Origin: Helicobacter mustelae
GTDB taxonomy: Bacteria > Campylobacterota > Campylobacteria > Campylobacterales > Helicobacteraceae
Assembly (NCBI RefSeq): GCF_900476215.1
Contig: NZ_LS483446.1
Span: 1,116,001-1,180,000, forward strand
Direction of reading: 5' to 3'
DNA: 64,000 bases
Each line of letters opens with the position of its first letter. Position 1 is the stretch's first letter. Positions 1 to 10,563 of the stretch are shown here, one piece after another. Under the pieces are notes generated by a model. That model was not told where the DNA came from and did no database searches. It saw only the letters and a program-made list of their open reading frames with translations. The position numbers and the translations under genes are program-made.

Positions 1-183
1 AAAGATCACATATGTAGAAAATCTCTGGCCATTATTCACATCTAGGACATCCACCTTCATCCCCTCCAATAATCCCGCAGCCTCTGCCAATTTCTTATAA
101 ATTGTGATGGAGCCCACATAATTGAGATTTGCATCGCTGATACGAGCGCGATGGATCTTGCTATAGAGCATCTCTACTTGCAT
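1..183 (-). CDS. panD: Aspartate 1-decarboxylase PanD (3' end cut by window edge)
   Basis: Partial gene; 61 codons from the ATG at 183 to the window start. PanD decarboxylates L-aspartate to beta-alanine for pantothenate and CoA synthesis and is a pyruvoyl enzyme made by self-cleavage. The visible N-terminus shows the family start ([10 protein letters not shown] near residue 4), the cleavage pair Gly24-Ser25 in NYVGSIT, and the [11 protein letters not shown] stretch, so it looks functional. The start lies 23 nt inside the end of hydE and is preceded by an AGAGGCAAG ribosome site, so it is probably translated as the last visible gene of the hydrogenase run. The link to hydrogenase looks positional rather than functional. 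Confidence 0.95.
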   Translation of the reverse strand, partial: MQVEMLYSKIHRARISDANLNYVGSITIYKKLAEAAGLLEGMKVDVLDVNNGQRFSTYVIF

Positions 184-1918
184 TCTTGCCTCTTTGAACA
201 TCCAAAAAACCATTTTTTGGCAAAACAAAATTCACTTGCCTAGGGGCATAGTGTAGAATCTTATCCAAAAAAATCTTCTCTTCAAGCAAATTTCCAAAAA
301 TTAACACATTTTGCAGAGAAAAATTGACACAAAGATCCTGGATGAAATTACCAAAACACTCCCCCATAGAGTCAAAAACCCCATAGCTCAAAGTCGCCTC
401 ATCCACCCCTGCGAGCAAAAAACTCATCATAGAGCGCAGGATTTTGGGATAGTCCAAAAATAAATGCCCCTTTTCATCTTTTAAAATCTTGTAATCAATG
501 CGTGGACCCTTGTCACGGACATATTTTCTCGCATTTTCCAAAACGCGAGTGGAATGAGGATTATACTCTTCCTCATAGCCCGCAACAAAAGAAAGCACGC
601 TAAAAAATGCAAAAAGATTCCTTGTAGGCATGGGTGCATCTGGCAGTGCAGAAATCTTTTTCTGCATTTCTGGAAATTCTGCAAAAAAATTCTTGATTAA
701 TTTCTCTCCATGAGGGATTTTTTTGATTTTTTCTATCACATTTTTTGCATTACAATCTAGCTCCAGTCCCAGCACACTTTGGTATTTCTCTTCTTTGCCT
801 AGCCAAAAAAATGTCGGATGATTTTTGCTAAAGCAAACAATGAGATTTTTGTCGTTTTGCAAACGCTTATTATTCACAAAAGAGAGAGTTTTTTCATGTG
901 CGGCAATGAGCTCAAATACATTCCCCCTAAAGCTCTTTGTATGCAAAATTACGCCATTTTGGGCGACTACAATTTTTTCTTTTGGTGGGACTTGGCCCTT
1001 TTGCTCATAAAAAACCTGCGGGCTTAAATCCCTCAAATCCTCTGGAGAATTTCCCGCGTTTGTGGTGTTTTGCCCGCTAGAATTCTCTAAATTGTTTGCA
1101 GAGCCTTGCCCGCTAGAATTTTGCGCTTTTGGGGAATTTTTCGCATTTAGGGGTTCTTGGAAATTGTCTAATTGCGTGAGGAACACATAGCCAATTTCTT
1201 GCTTCAAGCAAGCAGCGCCCAAGATGCTCAAAAATAAATCATAGGGCAAAAAGCATTCCAAAAACAATGTCCCAAATTCCTCTGCAAACACCTCTTTTGC
1301 ACAAAGATCTTGGCTGGGTTTTTCATAACTTGCTAGGAATTGTGCCTGCAAAGATTCTACACGCATATAAGTTTTGACACTGCTTAGATCCCAAAATAGC
1401 ACTTGCTTGGATTTTTTCTTGCAAGAAAGCAGTACCTTGCCTCTTGTGCTCCGCACAATCAAAGCATCCTCTCTCAGTAGCTCTATGCATTTTTTGAGAG
1501 CATTTTGAAGCGCTGTGGGGCTTAGTATAGGAGCAAAGATTTCTAGAGGACTAAGATAGCCCTGCAAGAGAGAAAAATCCCCTATCACCTCCTGTATGAC
1601 CTTGGCATCTAGGGGCGGGAATGGGGGCATGGGGCGCTTTGGTGCAAGCTCTAAGTCTCTCAAGTCTTCTAGTTCTTTGATAGAGTCAAATTGAAAATAA
1701 ATGGATATGGGAATGCGAGAGGAGATTGCATCAGCAAACTCTAGCATCTCTTCTTGCTTGGCAAAGAGATAGAAATAATAGTCAATCTTCTCTTCCCACT
1801 CCTCCCCAAAAGACTCTGCAAACTCTAACCCCAGCGTGTTTGCCTGAAAGTACAAAATCTCAAAAAGAATGCTTGCGCGCTCTTTATTTGCCAGGGCAAA
1901 TTTAAATGCAAAGATCAT
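161..1918 (-). CDS. hydE: Hydrogenase-associated protein HydE
   Basis: 585 residues from the ATG at 1918, preceded by AGGGGGG; the reading frame is open 24 codons further upstream, but that extension lies inside hydD and lacks a better ribosome site. By position after hydD it corresponds to H. pylori HydE (HP0635), a protein needed for hydrogenase activity. The C-terminal part, with [13 protein letters not shown] and surrounding residues, vaguely resembles the carbamoyltransferase/Kae1-like end of HypF; this is inference. Residues about 256-300 form a Ser/Asn/Gly/Gln-rich insert with an internal NSSGQ repeat, unlike the rest of the protein. The gene overlaps hydD by 17 nt and panD by 23 nt. 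The exact biochemical role is not shown by the sequence. Confidence 0.82.
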   Translation of the reverse strand: MIFAFKFALANKERASILFEILYFQANTLGLEFAESFGEEWEEKIDYYFYLFAKQEEMLEFADAISSRIPISIYFQFDSIKELEDLRDLELAPKRPMPPFPPLDAKVIQEVIGDFSLLQGYLSPLEIFAPILSPTALQNALKKCIELLREDALIVRSTRGKVLLSCKKKSKQVLFWDLSSVKTYMRVESLQAQFLASYEKPSQDLCAKEVFAEEFGTLFLECFLPYDLFLSILGAACLKQEIGYVFLTQLDNFQEPLNAKNSPKAQNSSGQGSANNLENSSGQNTTNAGNSPEDLRDLSPQVFYEQKGQVPPKEKIVVAQNGVILHTKSFRGNVFELIAAHEKTLSFVNNKRLQNDKNLIVCFSKNHPTFFWLGKEEKYQSVLGLELDCNAKNVIEKIKKIPHGEKLIKNFFAEFPEMQKKISALPDAPMPTRNLFAFFSVLSFVAGYEEEYNPHSTRVLENARKYVRDKGPRIDYKILKDEKGHLFLDYPKILRSMMSFLLAGVDEATLSYGVFDSMGECFGNFIQDLCVNFSLQNVLIFGNLLEEKIFLDKILHYAPRQVNFVLPKNGFLDVQRGKNASRDAL

Positions 1919-2453
1919 CAACCCCCCTATAGGAATGATTGGCGATGGTCTGCAAAGGAAGGTCTTGGACTCTGACACAGGAGACATCACGCTTTTTTAA
2001 AAAATCAATTACAACCTCTTCCATGAGCTTGGCACCTTCCAAAAGCTCATCTGTCAACACAAAAGTCGTATCTTCTCCGATGACATAGGGGACAATACCC
2101 ACAATATACACTGGTGGCAAATCTCCCATGACTTCAATAAGACGTAGGGTGTGCAACATCTCTACTTCATGCGCACTGCCCGCCCAAGTCACGACATTGG
2201 GCACCTTGGAAAAGGGAAAATGATACACCTCCCCCACCTTCGCCCCATCCACACTCACGCAATCTAGTATCAACACCTCATCATAATCTGTGATCATGGG
2301 AATGAGGGACTGAGCGAGTGTGCCCCCATCGATAAGATCGAGCTGATGGGGGCTGCTAAACTTATAATTGACCTTGAGATAATTGCACAGATGTACGCCA
2401 ATGCCCTCATCTCCAAACAAAATATTCCCCACTCCTAAGACCAAAATCTTCAT
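1902..2453 (-). CDS. hydD: Hydrogenase maturation endopeptidase HydD
   Basis: 183 residues. HyaD/HybD-family nickel-dependent endopeptidase that removes the C-terminal tail of the NiFe hydrogenase large subunit after nickel insertion. The N-terminus has the family signature GVGNILFGDEGIG with Glu16, the expected metal ligand; further conserved segments are ILDCVSVD (near residue 62) and the GSAHEVE histidine region. It begins with an ATGA overlap on hydC, so translation is coupled. Its substrate is almost certainly the large subunit encoded two genes upstream, whose C-terminal extension is intact. Confidence 0.95.
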   Translation of the reverse strand: MKILVLGVGNILFGDEGIGVHLCNYLKVNYKFSSPHQLDLIDGGTLAQSLIPMITDYDEVLILDCVSVDGAKVGEVYHFPFSKVPNVVTWAGSAHEVEMLHTLRLIEVMGDLPPVYIVGIVPYVIGEDTTFVLTDELLEGAKLMEEVVIDFLKKRDVSCVRVQDLPLQTIANHSYRGVDDLCI

Positions 2454-3124
2454 GATTTTTCGTGATATCGAATCCCGCTAATGATTCCATCCGCGCCACC
2501 ATTGGGGTATTTGATGGAATTCCAGACGACTAGATAAACATGCACGGGAATAAAAAAGATAAATGCCCAGGTTAAAAGATGATGGATATAACGCACATTG
2601 GCAAGCCCGCCGCAAACAACCTCCACCCAATTGAAATATCTCCCACAAAATGCACCAAACCCTTCATGATAAACATTGGCATAGAGAGCCAATCCCGTGA
2701 GAGAAATGAGCAGCACCAAGACTGCAAGCGTAAAATACACAATGATCTGCAAGGGATTATAAGCACCCTTGATATGAGGATGTTTGCCAATCCACAGATA
2801 AGTGCCAATAACTCCAAGCCAGATTTTTGGCTGCAAAAACTGCTTGAAAGAAATGCGCTCTGGAGCACTTTGTTTATCAAAGATAAAGAGATAGAGACGA
2901 AAAATAGAGACTCCTATCAGAGAAAAGCCCAACATCAAATGGAAACTTCTGACATAGGCCAATAAAAATCCCGTAGGTTGATGATTGGGATCTCCTTGCA
3001 AAAAAGGATAGAAGATATAAAAACCTGTGAAAATCAACCCAAAAATAGCAAATGCCCGAATCCAATGGAACAGGGCAGTTAATTTAGAAAACTCTCTTTC
3101 TGCAAAAAAAACTCGCTCTTTCAT
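2450..3124 (-). CDS. hydC: Ni/Fe-hydrogenase cytochrome b subunit HydC
   Basis: 224 residues from the ATG at 3124, chosen because AAGGAG sits 6 nt upstream; the frame is open for 8 more codons. HydC is the membrane di-haem cytochrome b that passes electrons from the periplasmic hydrogenase to menaquinone. Four hydrophobic helices are visible, with candidate haem histidines in TALFHWIRA, YVRSFHLML, YIHHLLTW and FFIPVHVYL. It starts 10 nt after hydB and its stop overlaps hydD by 4 nt. Confidence 0.95.
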   Translation of the reverse strand: MKERVFFAEREFSKLTALFHWIRAFAIFGLIFTGFYIFYPFLQGDPNHQPTGFLLAYVRSFHLMLGFSLIGVSIFRLYLFIFDKQSAPERISFKQFLQPKIWLGVIGTYLWIGKHPHIKGAYNPLQIIVYFTLAVLVLLISLTGLALYANVYHEGFGAFCGRYFNWVEVVCGGLANVRYIHHLLTWAFIFFIPVHVYLVVWNSIKYPNGGADGIISGIRYHEKS

Positions 3125-3134
3125 AGCCAACTCC

Positions 3135-4871
3135 TTAGATTTTCGCAAAATTTGGCTCTACTTTGTACTCACCAAGCGCATTCCCCTTGGTATCCATCAT
3201 ATGTACAGAGCAGGCGATGCATGGATCAAAGGAGTGGATGGTCCGAATGATCTCTAGGGGCTTTGTGAGATCTACGATTTTGGTGCCAATCAAACTTGTC
3301 TCAAAAGCTCCCTGCAACCCTTTGTGATCCCTGGGACCTGCATTCCAGGTGGAGGGCACCACAGCCTGATAATTCTCCACGATACCATTTTTAATCCTCA
3401 CCCAATGGCTGAGCATGCCTCGTGGTACATTGCCAATATATCTTCCTTGATATTCCTTATTTTTATCGATGATATAGGGCGCACAAGTACTGTGATCGGA
3501 TTTGAGATTCTCTACCAAGGTCTCAAATGCCTTTGCTCCATGATTGCAGATTACTACAGCCTCAATACATCTTGCTGCAGTTCTACCCAAGGTGCTAAAA
3601 AGTGCCTCGATTGGCAGTCCCGTGTCTTTGAGGAATTGTGTCGCCACGGGAGTGATATAAGGATTCTTACCAGCCAGTCCCACCACCACAGATGCCAATG
3701 GTCCTACCTCCATGGGCAATTCATTATATCTTGGAGACTTGATCCAAGAATATTTGCCCTTCATATCCAAAAGCTTAGAATCCACCATTTTCCCCTCAGG
3801 TCCAAGACTCTTTCCATCTTTAAATCCTGTGTAATTGGGATTGGTTTGTCCTACATAAGGATGCAATGCCACTTCATTGGTGTTTTCATATTTGTACCAA
3901 GAATTTGTAACCTCTTCTTTGATGAGATTTTCATCAATAGGATGGACTCTAGAGAGATCTCCATCTAGCACAACACCAGTGGTGAAAAGGAATTCATTGG
4001 GGCCAATTTGCATTTCTGCATGAGAAATAAAGTTTTTGAGATTGCAGCCTTTTAACACAGACTGCTCTTTATTAAAGGCCCTTCCTGCCATAACCAAATC
4101 CGCATAATAGGCATGATGCACAAAATCACAAACCATGTCAAATTTGGCCTTCCATTCCCCCAGTCTTGTAGGATCTAAAATATCCATCACAGATGTTACG
4201 CCACCCACAGTAAGGCTTTGGGGATGGGGCTGCTTGGCTCCAAAAATGGCCATCATTTTAGCAAGCTCCCTTTGAATCTCTAGAAGCTTGAGATAATGAG
4301 AAAGCACGATCAAATTTTGCTCTGGGGTAAAATGATAAGTTTTATGCCCCCAATAACCATTATTAAATGGTCCCAAAGCGCCTTGTTTTACAAAATCCCC
4401 CACTCTTTTTTGCACTCTTTTTAATTCATCCTCCCCTGTATTTGTAGGCAAATCTGTATATTTAAACGCCTCTTTAGAAGCCTTGGCAGGATCTGCTTTC
4501 AGAGCAGAAGTGATATCACACCAATCTAGTCCATGCAAGGTATAAAAATGCACCACATGATCATGCAACATCAAAGAAATATTCATAAGACTTCGCACCA
4601 TCTGCGCATTGAGTGGAGGTTTGATACCTAAAGCATCTTCTACCGCCATAACTCCTGCCTTATAGTGACTAAAAGTACAAACTCCACAAATTCTCTGTGC
4701 AATAAATCCCGCATCCCTGGGATCGCGCCCCTTGATAATGGTCTCTAGTCCACGAAACAATGTAGAGGAAGAAAAAGCATCCGTGATAACATTATTCTCA
4801 TCTACAATTACCTCGATTCTCAAATGCCCCTCAATCCTTGTAATAGGATCCACTACGATTCTTTTTGTCAT
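3135..4871 (-). CDS. hydB: NiFe hydrogenase large subunit HydB
   Basis: 578 residues. Catalytic subunit of a group 1 membrane-bound uptake hydrogenase, which oxidises H2 in the periplasm. The NiFe site cysteines are visible as RICGVC (Cys62, Cys65) near the N-terminus and DPCIACSVH (Cys551, Cys554) near the C-terminus. After His557 there is a 21-residue tail, the piece expected to be cut by HydD. Length and motifs are normal. There is no signal peptide, as expected for a subunit co-exported with HydA through Tat. AAAGGAG precedes the ATG. Confidence 0.98.
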   Translation of the reverse strand: MTKRIVVDPITRIEGHLRIEVIVDENNVITDAFSSSTLFRGLETIIKGRDPRDAGFIAQRICGVCTFSHYKAGVMAVEDALGIKPPLNAQMVRSLMNISLMLHDHVVHFYTLHGLDWCDITSALKADPAKASKEAFKYTDLPTNTGEDELKRVQKRVGDFVKQGALGPFNNGYWGHKTYHFTPEQNLIVLSHYLKLLEIQRELAKMMAIFGAKQPHPQSLTVGGVTSVMDILDPTRLGEWKAKFDMVCDFVHHAYYADLVMAGRAFNKEQSVLKGCNLKNFISHAEMQIGPNEFLFTTGVVLDGDLSRVHPIDENLIKEEVTNSWYKYENTNEVALHPYVGQTNPNYTGFKDGKSLGPEGKMVDSKLLDMKGKYSWIKSPRYNELPMEVGPLASVVVGLAGKNPYITPVATQFLKDTGLPIEALFSTLGRTAARCIEAVVICNHGAKAFETLVENLKSDHSTCAPYIIDKNKEYQGRYIGNVPRGMLSHWVRIKNGIVENYQAVVPSTWNAGPRDHKGLQGAFETSLIGTKIVDLTKPLEIIRTIHSFDPCIACSVHMMDTKGNALGEYKVEPNFAKI

Positions 4872-4883
4872 TTTCTCTCCTTT

Positions 4884-6029
4884 TTATTTGCTTTTTGTCA
4901 TGGTGGAAATGATGGCATGTGCAGCAATTCCAATACCAACAGCAGTGAAGATCACTGTGCCTACATTGTCCGCAGTCCTATCTGCACCGATTCCATCAAA
5001 ACCAGTATGGAAAAGTCTATTACCAATGGGTTCTTCAAAAGGACTCATGGTGTCCCAAAAATTGGGCTCACTACAACCAATGCAACCATGACCTGCTTGG
5101 ATGGGCCAGCTGGTGTGGGAGTTGAAGCGAAGTTTGGAGCAGTTATTGAAAGTGTATGGGCCCTTGCAACCCATTTTGTAGAGGCAGAATCCTCTTTGGG
5201 CATTTTCATCCCCAAAAGATCGCACAAATTCTCCAGCATCAAAATGTCCCCTTCTCTCGCAAAGATCATGAATCCTATTTCCATAAGCCCATTTTGGACG
5301 ATTGAATGCATCCACTGCAGGCAATGTCCCAAACATCACAAAATACAACACATTTCCCACGATATTCTTTTCGCTAGGAGGGCAGCCTGGAACATTGATG
5401 ATGGGTTTAGTGATGATTTTATGCAGCGGTGCTGCGGAGGTAGGATTGGGCGCTGCTGCTTGCACGCCGCCAAAGCTTGAACAAGTACCAATTGCAAAGA
5501 TCGCAGCTGCGCCCTCTGCTGCATCCCTGCAGGCTTGCGCACCCGTCCTACCATGTGCGCCAATGGTGAGGAAATACTCTACAGTGGGGATTCCACCCTC
5601 TACCATCAAAATATAATTCCCCTTGTGCTTTTTTATCGCATTTTCTAAATTTTCTTCAGCCTGATATCCTGCAGCCGCCATGATGGTCTCATGATACTCT
5701 AGATTAATCGTATCAAAGATGATGGAATCAATGCTAGGATCTTCTGTCCGCAATAAGCTCTCACTACAACCCGTACACTCTGCCATATGCAACCAAATCA
5801 CTGGCAGGCGGTTGGCCACCTCTGCTGCCCTAGCAGTCAATGGCGCAAAAGCTGCTGGCAATGCAAGCGTAGCAGTCATAGCACCAGCCCATTTCATAAA
5901 ATCTCTTCGATCAATCCCCTTTTTACTGAGCTCTGCATCCAAATTCTTGTCTTCCTTGCACGCAGGAAGCTCTGCCAAAAAATCCAGCCTTTTTGCAATC
6001 TTTTTAAATAAATGTTCTTCATTTTTCAT
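4884..6029 (-). CDS. hydA: NiFe hydrogenase small subunit HydA (Tat-exported)
   Basis: 381 residues from the ATG at 6029; a GTG 15 codons upstream is in frame but has a poorer context. HydA carries the Fe-S clusters that move electrons from the NiFe site to HydC. A twin-arginine signal is present at residues 41-49 (RRDFMKWAG) followed by a hydrophobic stretch and an ARA-type cleavage site, unusually preceded by a 40-residue N-region as is usual for this family. Cluster cysteines include ECTGCSES (Cys85, Cys88), GTCSS, PGCPP, and a C-terminal CKGPYTFNNCSK...CIGCSEP set. The C-terminus has one hydrophobic anchor. First gene of the operon hydABCDE-panD. Confidence 0.97.
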   Translation of the reverse strand: MKNEEHLFKKIAKRLDFLAELPACKEDKNLDAELSKKGIDRRDFMKWAGAMTATLALPAAFAPLTARAAEVANRLPVIWLHMAECTGCSESLLRTEDPSIDSIIFDTINLEYHETIMAAAGYQAEENLENAIKKHKGNYILMVEGGIPTVEYFLTIGAHGRTGAQACRDAAEGAAAIFAIGTCSSFGGVQAAAPNPTSAAPLHKIITKPIINVPGCPPSEKNIVGNVLYFVMFGTLPAVDAFNRPKWAYGNRIHDLCERRGHFDAGEFVRSFGDENAQRGFCLYKMGCKGPYTFNNCSKLRFNSHTSWPIQAGHGCIGCSEPNFWDTMSPFEEPIGNRLFHTGFDGIGADRTADNVGTVIFTAVGIGIAAHAIISTMTKSK

Positions 6030-6126
6030 TGTTTTTCCCTTGTCCTTCCCTTGTCTTTGATTTGCTATTGTCACTTTACCTGTATCCCAAAACCCTTGAG
6101 AATCTATAAAAACCAGACAATTCCCG

Positions 6127-6132
6127 ATTATA
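6127..6132 (-). promoter_or_regulatory. -10 box of the hyd operon
   Basis: On the minus strand the sequence reads AATAGTATAATCGGG, a perfect TATAAT with T-rich DNA upstream instead of a clear -35, the usual sigma-80 pattern in Helicobacter. It would start a transcript near 6120 with a leader of about 90 nt before hydA. I saw no convincing NikR or Fur operator. Confidence 0.6.
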
Positions 6133-6382
6133 CTATTAATTTGGGAAAAAGAAGATGGTGATTTTTTAATAATTTTGCTTGCATTTTTTTAATTTTTTTA
6201 ATACGTTTTGAATTTATTTCATACATTTGGAGAATTCACATGAGGAATGGAGCGCACGGAAAAAACACGCACATGGTTCGCGCAGGGTTGAGCTTGGCGC
6301 TGGGAGGTTTGCACCCAAGCTTTCGCTCCTGAAAAATCCGCGACAACAATCACCCCTTCATGCACGCAGAATTTCATCCCTT
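6133..6382. other. Non-coding interval between pseB and hydA
   Basis: No gene is supported here. The half nearest hydA is very AT-rich (about 6145-6235). The half nearest pseB is GC-richer and holds an inverted repeat, AGCTTGG at 6291-6297 with CCAAGCT at 6315-6321, which may help end the pseB transcript although no strong T-run follows. A 69-codon open frame on the minus strand (6219-6428) overlaps the end of pseB and has no recognisable features. Confidence 0.5.
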
Positions 6383-7384
<1,002 letters not shown>

Positions 7385-9085
7385 CTACCAATGATATTCT
7401 ATGGTTGCTGTAAAAATTCGAAATTGACCAAAATTTGGGGATTGGTAGAGAGTCATGACATTATTTTTGAATGTGACAGAATAAGCCGCACCCAAAACAA
7501 AATCCCTGAATTTATACTTCCCTCCCAGGGCAAACATAAGCCCATCTGAGTCTGGGATTCCGATTTTGTCTTGGGGTGCAGGGGATTGATCATAAGCAAC
7601 CCCACCCATGAGACGAAAATTCCTATCTTGATAGGTCACACCTAGACGAAAGGTATTAGTATCCCTCCAGCCCGCACCCATATTACTCACTCCAGAAAAA
7701 TTTGCCAGGCCCACCATTCCCTTAAGTTGTTCTGAGCTGAAATATTGCACCAACCCACCATAGCCCGTGTAATTGGCATTTGCAAAATTGGGAGTGACTC
7801 GGAAATTTGGACCCTTTTCCCAAAAAGTGCGCTCATACACCCCCTCTATTCTTAGTTTGTGGTGAAAAAATTCATGCGCATAAGCAAGGGTCAGGATTTG
7901 GGGCATATTCACTGCGATATTGAGATTAGTCTTTGTCAATACATTTCCCATCGCCCCACCCACATAACTCGTGGCCTCTAGCGAACCCTTCATATTAAAG
8001 GGCACAGAGGAATTAAAAACCACAGAAAACATTCCATTTTCAAACACCCGCAGACTCGCAGCCAGGCGATACCCCACAGAGAGAGCCTTGCCCTGGGATC
8101 TTTGATAGACCTTTGTGGTGCCATACATAGTGGTTGTTGAGGTTTTAATAATGTCTGCTAGATTTCTATAATCTCCAAATCCAAAAAATTTCACGGCATT
8201 ATGCATTGCTGAGCTAGGGTCAATCAACTCTTGGAGCATTTTCTTTTGTGCTGGACTCATCAATTGAGAGGGAATGTGATTGATTCCAATGGAATCCATA
8301 TCCGCGCCTGTGAGCGCCATGCAGGAATTTCTAGGATCTGTACAAGTCGAAGGCGCACTAGCGGGTTTTTGGCCATTCCACTGCATGGGGACATAGACTA
8401 CGTTATTAAAGCTTCCCATGGCATACATGATCCTAGGACCCACGCCAATAGAGAATCGATCTCCCACCGTATAACTCATTGAGGGAGAAAACTCCACCAT
8501 CATAATGAATACATCCTGCAAAAACTCTCCACCCTGACCCTTCCAATTCATCGCAAGACCCGAACTTGCCACAAAATCCGCCCCAAAGGTGAAGCCATTT
8601 TTGGTTCTAGATTTGTAAAAAAACTTTGGCAGGATGAAATTGGTCACACCCGTATATCCAGATACGACCTGAGAATAGGGCTCAGCACTTAGGACATTTA
8701 CTGTCCTTGGGACTTCTGGGATACTCCCCCCAAAAGCATTGACAAGGGGCTTAAATGTATTGGCCAAGCCTAATAATTTCTCCATTTGGGGAGTATATGC
8801 GATTTTGGTGACAGAATACAGTCCTTGATTTGTAGAGGGGACATGGAATTTGAATGCTGGAATCTGGAGGAGAGAAACTGCGAGCTCAAATTCACTCTTG
8901 TTTTCTCCCCAGTCATTGACAAATCCCATATTCGCAGGATTGTAAAAACTAGCATCCGCACCCCTAGCCCCTGCGACATAGGCAGAGTTTAGCGCTGTAC
9001 CATTCAAAGATTGTTCCTGGACCTTGAATCCGCTTGCAGATAGTAGGCCCATGGTCAATAAAAATGAAATCTTCTTTTTCAACAA
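7385..9085 (-). CDS. OmpP1/FadL-family outer membrane protein
   Basis: About 566 residues. Predicted outer membrane beta-barrel for uptake of hydrophobic compounds, such as long-chain fatty acids or aromatic compounds. The mature part contains the family segment ARGADASFYNPANMGF and ends in YHW, a typical aromatic C-terminus for BAM insertion. There is no ATG before the signal peptide; two consecutive TTG codons at 9085 and 9082 follow GAGGTGA and give KKKISFLLTMGLLSASG, a good secretion signal, so a TTG start is preferred over the internal ATG, which would lose it. It corresponds to H. pylori HP0839. Confidence 0.88.
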   Translation of the reverse strand: MLKKKISFLLTMGLLSASGFKVQEQSLNGTALNSAYVAGARGADASFYNPANMGFVNDWGENKSEFELAVSLLQIPAFKFHVPSTNQGLYSVTKIAYTPQMEKLLGLANTFKPLVNAFGGSIPEVPRTVNVLSAEPYSQVVSGYTGVTNFILPKFFYKSRTKNGFTFGADFVASSGLAMNWKGQGGEFLQDVFIMMVEFSPSMSYTVGDRFSIGVGPRIMYAMGSFNNVVYVPMQWNGQKPASAPSTCTDPRNSCMALTGADMDSIGINHIPSQLMSPAQKKMLQELIDPSSAMHNAVKFFGFGDYRNLADIIKTSTTTMYGTTKVYQRSQGKALSVGYRLAASLRVFENGMFSVVFNSSVPFNMKGSLEATSYVGGAMGNVLTKTNLNIAVNMPQILTLAYAHEFFHHKLRIEGVYERTFWEKGPNFRVTPNFANANYTGYGGLVQYFSSEQLKGMVGLANFSGVSNMGAGWRDTNTFRLGVTYQDRNFRLMGGVAYDQSPAPQDKIGIPDSDGLMFALGGKYKFRDFVLGAAYSVTFKNNVMTLYQSPNFGQFRIFTATIEYHW

Positions 9086-9108
9086 TCACCTCAGCTACTA
9101 AAGTGCTA

Positions 9109-9114
9109 ATTATA
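9109..9114 (-). promoter_or_regulatory. -10 box of the FadL-like gene
   Basis: The minus strand reads TTGACTATAATTAGC, a perfect TATAAT about 24 nt before the TTG start, giving a leader of roughly 17-20 nt. This short leader supports translation from the TTG codons. It would also serve pseB as the second gene. Confidence 0.55.
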
Positions 9115-9146
9115 GTCAAATTGCTTAAAAAATCTCACAACAAAGC

Positions 9147-9181
9147 AAAATCCTTAATTTTTACCCTCATTTTTGGATTTT
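9147..9181 (-). terminator. Possible terminator of the argF-hemN-FeS cluster
   Basis: AAAATCC (9147-9153) pairs with GGATTTT (9175-9181) around a 21-nt loop, directly at the stop codon of the Fe-S protein gene, and the distal arm is T-rich on the minus strand. The loop is long and the stem AT-rich, so the call is weak. Confidence 0.3.
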
Positions 9182-10563
9182 TATAAATTTTGAGCAATCA
9201 GCTCCAAGGGATGGGCAAATACGATGGGAAGGTCCTCTTCTTTGAGCAATGCATCAATTTGAATCCTGCAAGCGCTGCACTCTGCGCTCACTACATTTGC
9301 GCCACTAGCAACGATGTGAGAGATTTTTTGTTTTCCCACCGCTCTTGTTATTTTCGGATTGTTAAGCTGGATGCCCACTCCCCCAAAACCACAGCATTTT
9401 TGAGAATCTCCAAGCTCTTGCATAGCGAAGTTTTGTTTTAAAAGCCTGCGGGGCTCTTCTTTGCTTTTTAGCACATGGCAGGCATGGCAGGGATCATGAT
9501 AGGTGAGCAGGGCTTCTTTCTTGGGCTTGGATTTTAGCAAAGAAGAGAGCTCTGTGTGTTTTTCAAAAAACACCGTGCTTAGCATGATTTTTGGAGCAAT
9601 CCTCTCCCAGCGATCCTGCCATTCTTTTTGCTCATAAAGCAGCAAAACCTGCCTCCAATTCTCACACATCACTGCTGCACACGTGGCCTCTGGCACCAAG
9701 ATTGCCTCCACATCATCGATGAAATCCTCAAAATACTCAATATTTTTTTTGATCAACAAAAGTGTGGTTTGCATATCCCCACCAAAAAGCGCAGGCGCAG
9801 CGCAACACTCCTGGCGGGGTAGAATTGCCTCTATTTTTAGAGCATCCAAGATCTTTAGCAAAGCCTCCCCAGTGCTAGGATAATTATAATTTGCCAAGCA
9901 ACCAATAAAAATTGCCACACGCCTTTTTTGCCCCTTATTCCCTAGCTTTTCTGGCTCTAGAGGCTTTGTGAGATTTAGTGGCGCTAGTGGCTCTTTGGAC
10001 GCTGGAAGATTTGAGGGATTTCGGGGTGAAAAACTCATTTTCCTAGGGTCTAGAGGGCCTATGAGTTTGATGGGTGCTAGGGGATTTGCGGGGCTATAGA
10101 CATTGGCAGAGTTTGTGCCAGTGCTGCTTTTTTGCCCCCTAGGCAGATTTTTGTGACGGGACAAAAAGGAGCGATGAGAAAAGGGGAGCTTAAACAACAC
10201 ACCTATCTCCTTGCTTTTGAAGGCGCATGCAGGGATGCATGCCATCACAGAAAATACCACATTCATCAAAAAACGATGACGCAGCAAAAAATAATAAAAA
10301 CGCTCAAAGACTCCCTTTTTTTGGCGAGATCGTGCCTGCATGATGGCAAAATCCACTGGCAGCCCCAAAGGACAGGCGCTCACACAATGTGCACATAAAA
10401 AACAAGACTGCAGCGCAGCGCCTGCCTTGTTGCTGATTTCTACTCCCTCAATCAACTCCAAAAAACCCCGAGGAGAATGCACCTCATCGCGATGGACTTG
10501 GTAGGTGGTGCATGCTTGGATGCATTTGGCGCATTTTACACAAGCAGAGGGGATTTTTTGCAT
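9181..10563 (-). CDS. (Fe-S)-binding oxidoreductase subunit, GlcF/GlpC-like
   Basis: 460 residues from the ATG at 10563, which shares one base with the hemN stop (TGATG). Two ferredoxin-type motifs, CVKCAKCIQAC near residue 9 and CFLCAHCVSAC near residue 55, should bind two 4Fe-4S clusters. Two CCG domains follow: GCLANYNYP...CCAAP and HDPCHACH...KCCGFGG. This layout is that of GlcF/GlpC, membrane-associated subunits passing electrons from a flavoprotein dehydrogenase; no flavoprotein gene is adjacent, so the substrate is unknown. Residues about 141-213 are a Pro/Ser/Leu-rich linker with an imperfect internal repeat. Matches H. pylori HP0666 and C. jejuni Cj0991c by context. Confidence 0.85.
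   Translation of the reverse strand: MQKIPSACVKCAKCIQACTTYQVHRDEVHSPRGFLELIEGVEISNKAGAALQSCFLCAHCVSACPLGLPVDFAIMQARSRQKKGVFERFYYFLLRHRFLMNVVFSVMACIPACAFKSKEIGVLFKLPFSHRSFLSRHKNLPRGQKSSTGTNSANVYSPANPLAPIKLIGPLDPRKMSFSPRNPSNLPASKEPLAPLNLTKPLEPEKLGNKGQKRRVAIFIGCLANYNYPSTGEALLKILDALKIEAILPRQECCAAPALFGGDMQTTLLLIKKNIEYFEDFIDDVEAILVPEATCAAVMCENWRQVLLLYEQKEWQDRWERIAPKIMLSTVFFEKHTELSSLLKSKPKKEALLTYHDPCHACHVLKSKEEPRRLLKQNFAMQELGDSQKCCGFGGVGIQLNNPKITRAVGKQKISHIVASGANVVSAECSACRIQIDALLKEEDLPIVFAHPLELIAQNL

Noticed and set aside
3324-3968. 214-codon plus-strand open frame opposite hydB
   Set aside because: It is the antisense shadow of a strongly conserved hydrogenase gene; no start site or family supports it.
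4824-5480. 218-codon plus-strand open frame opposite hydA
   Set aside because: Antisense of the hydrogenase small subunit, with no independent evidence of coding.
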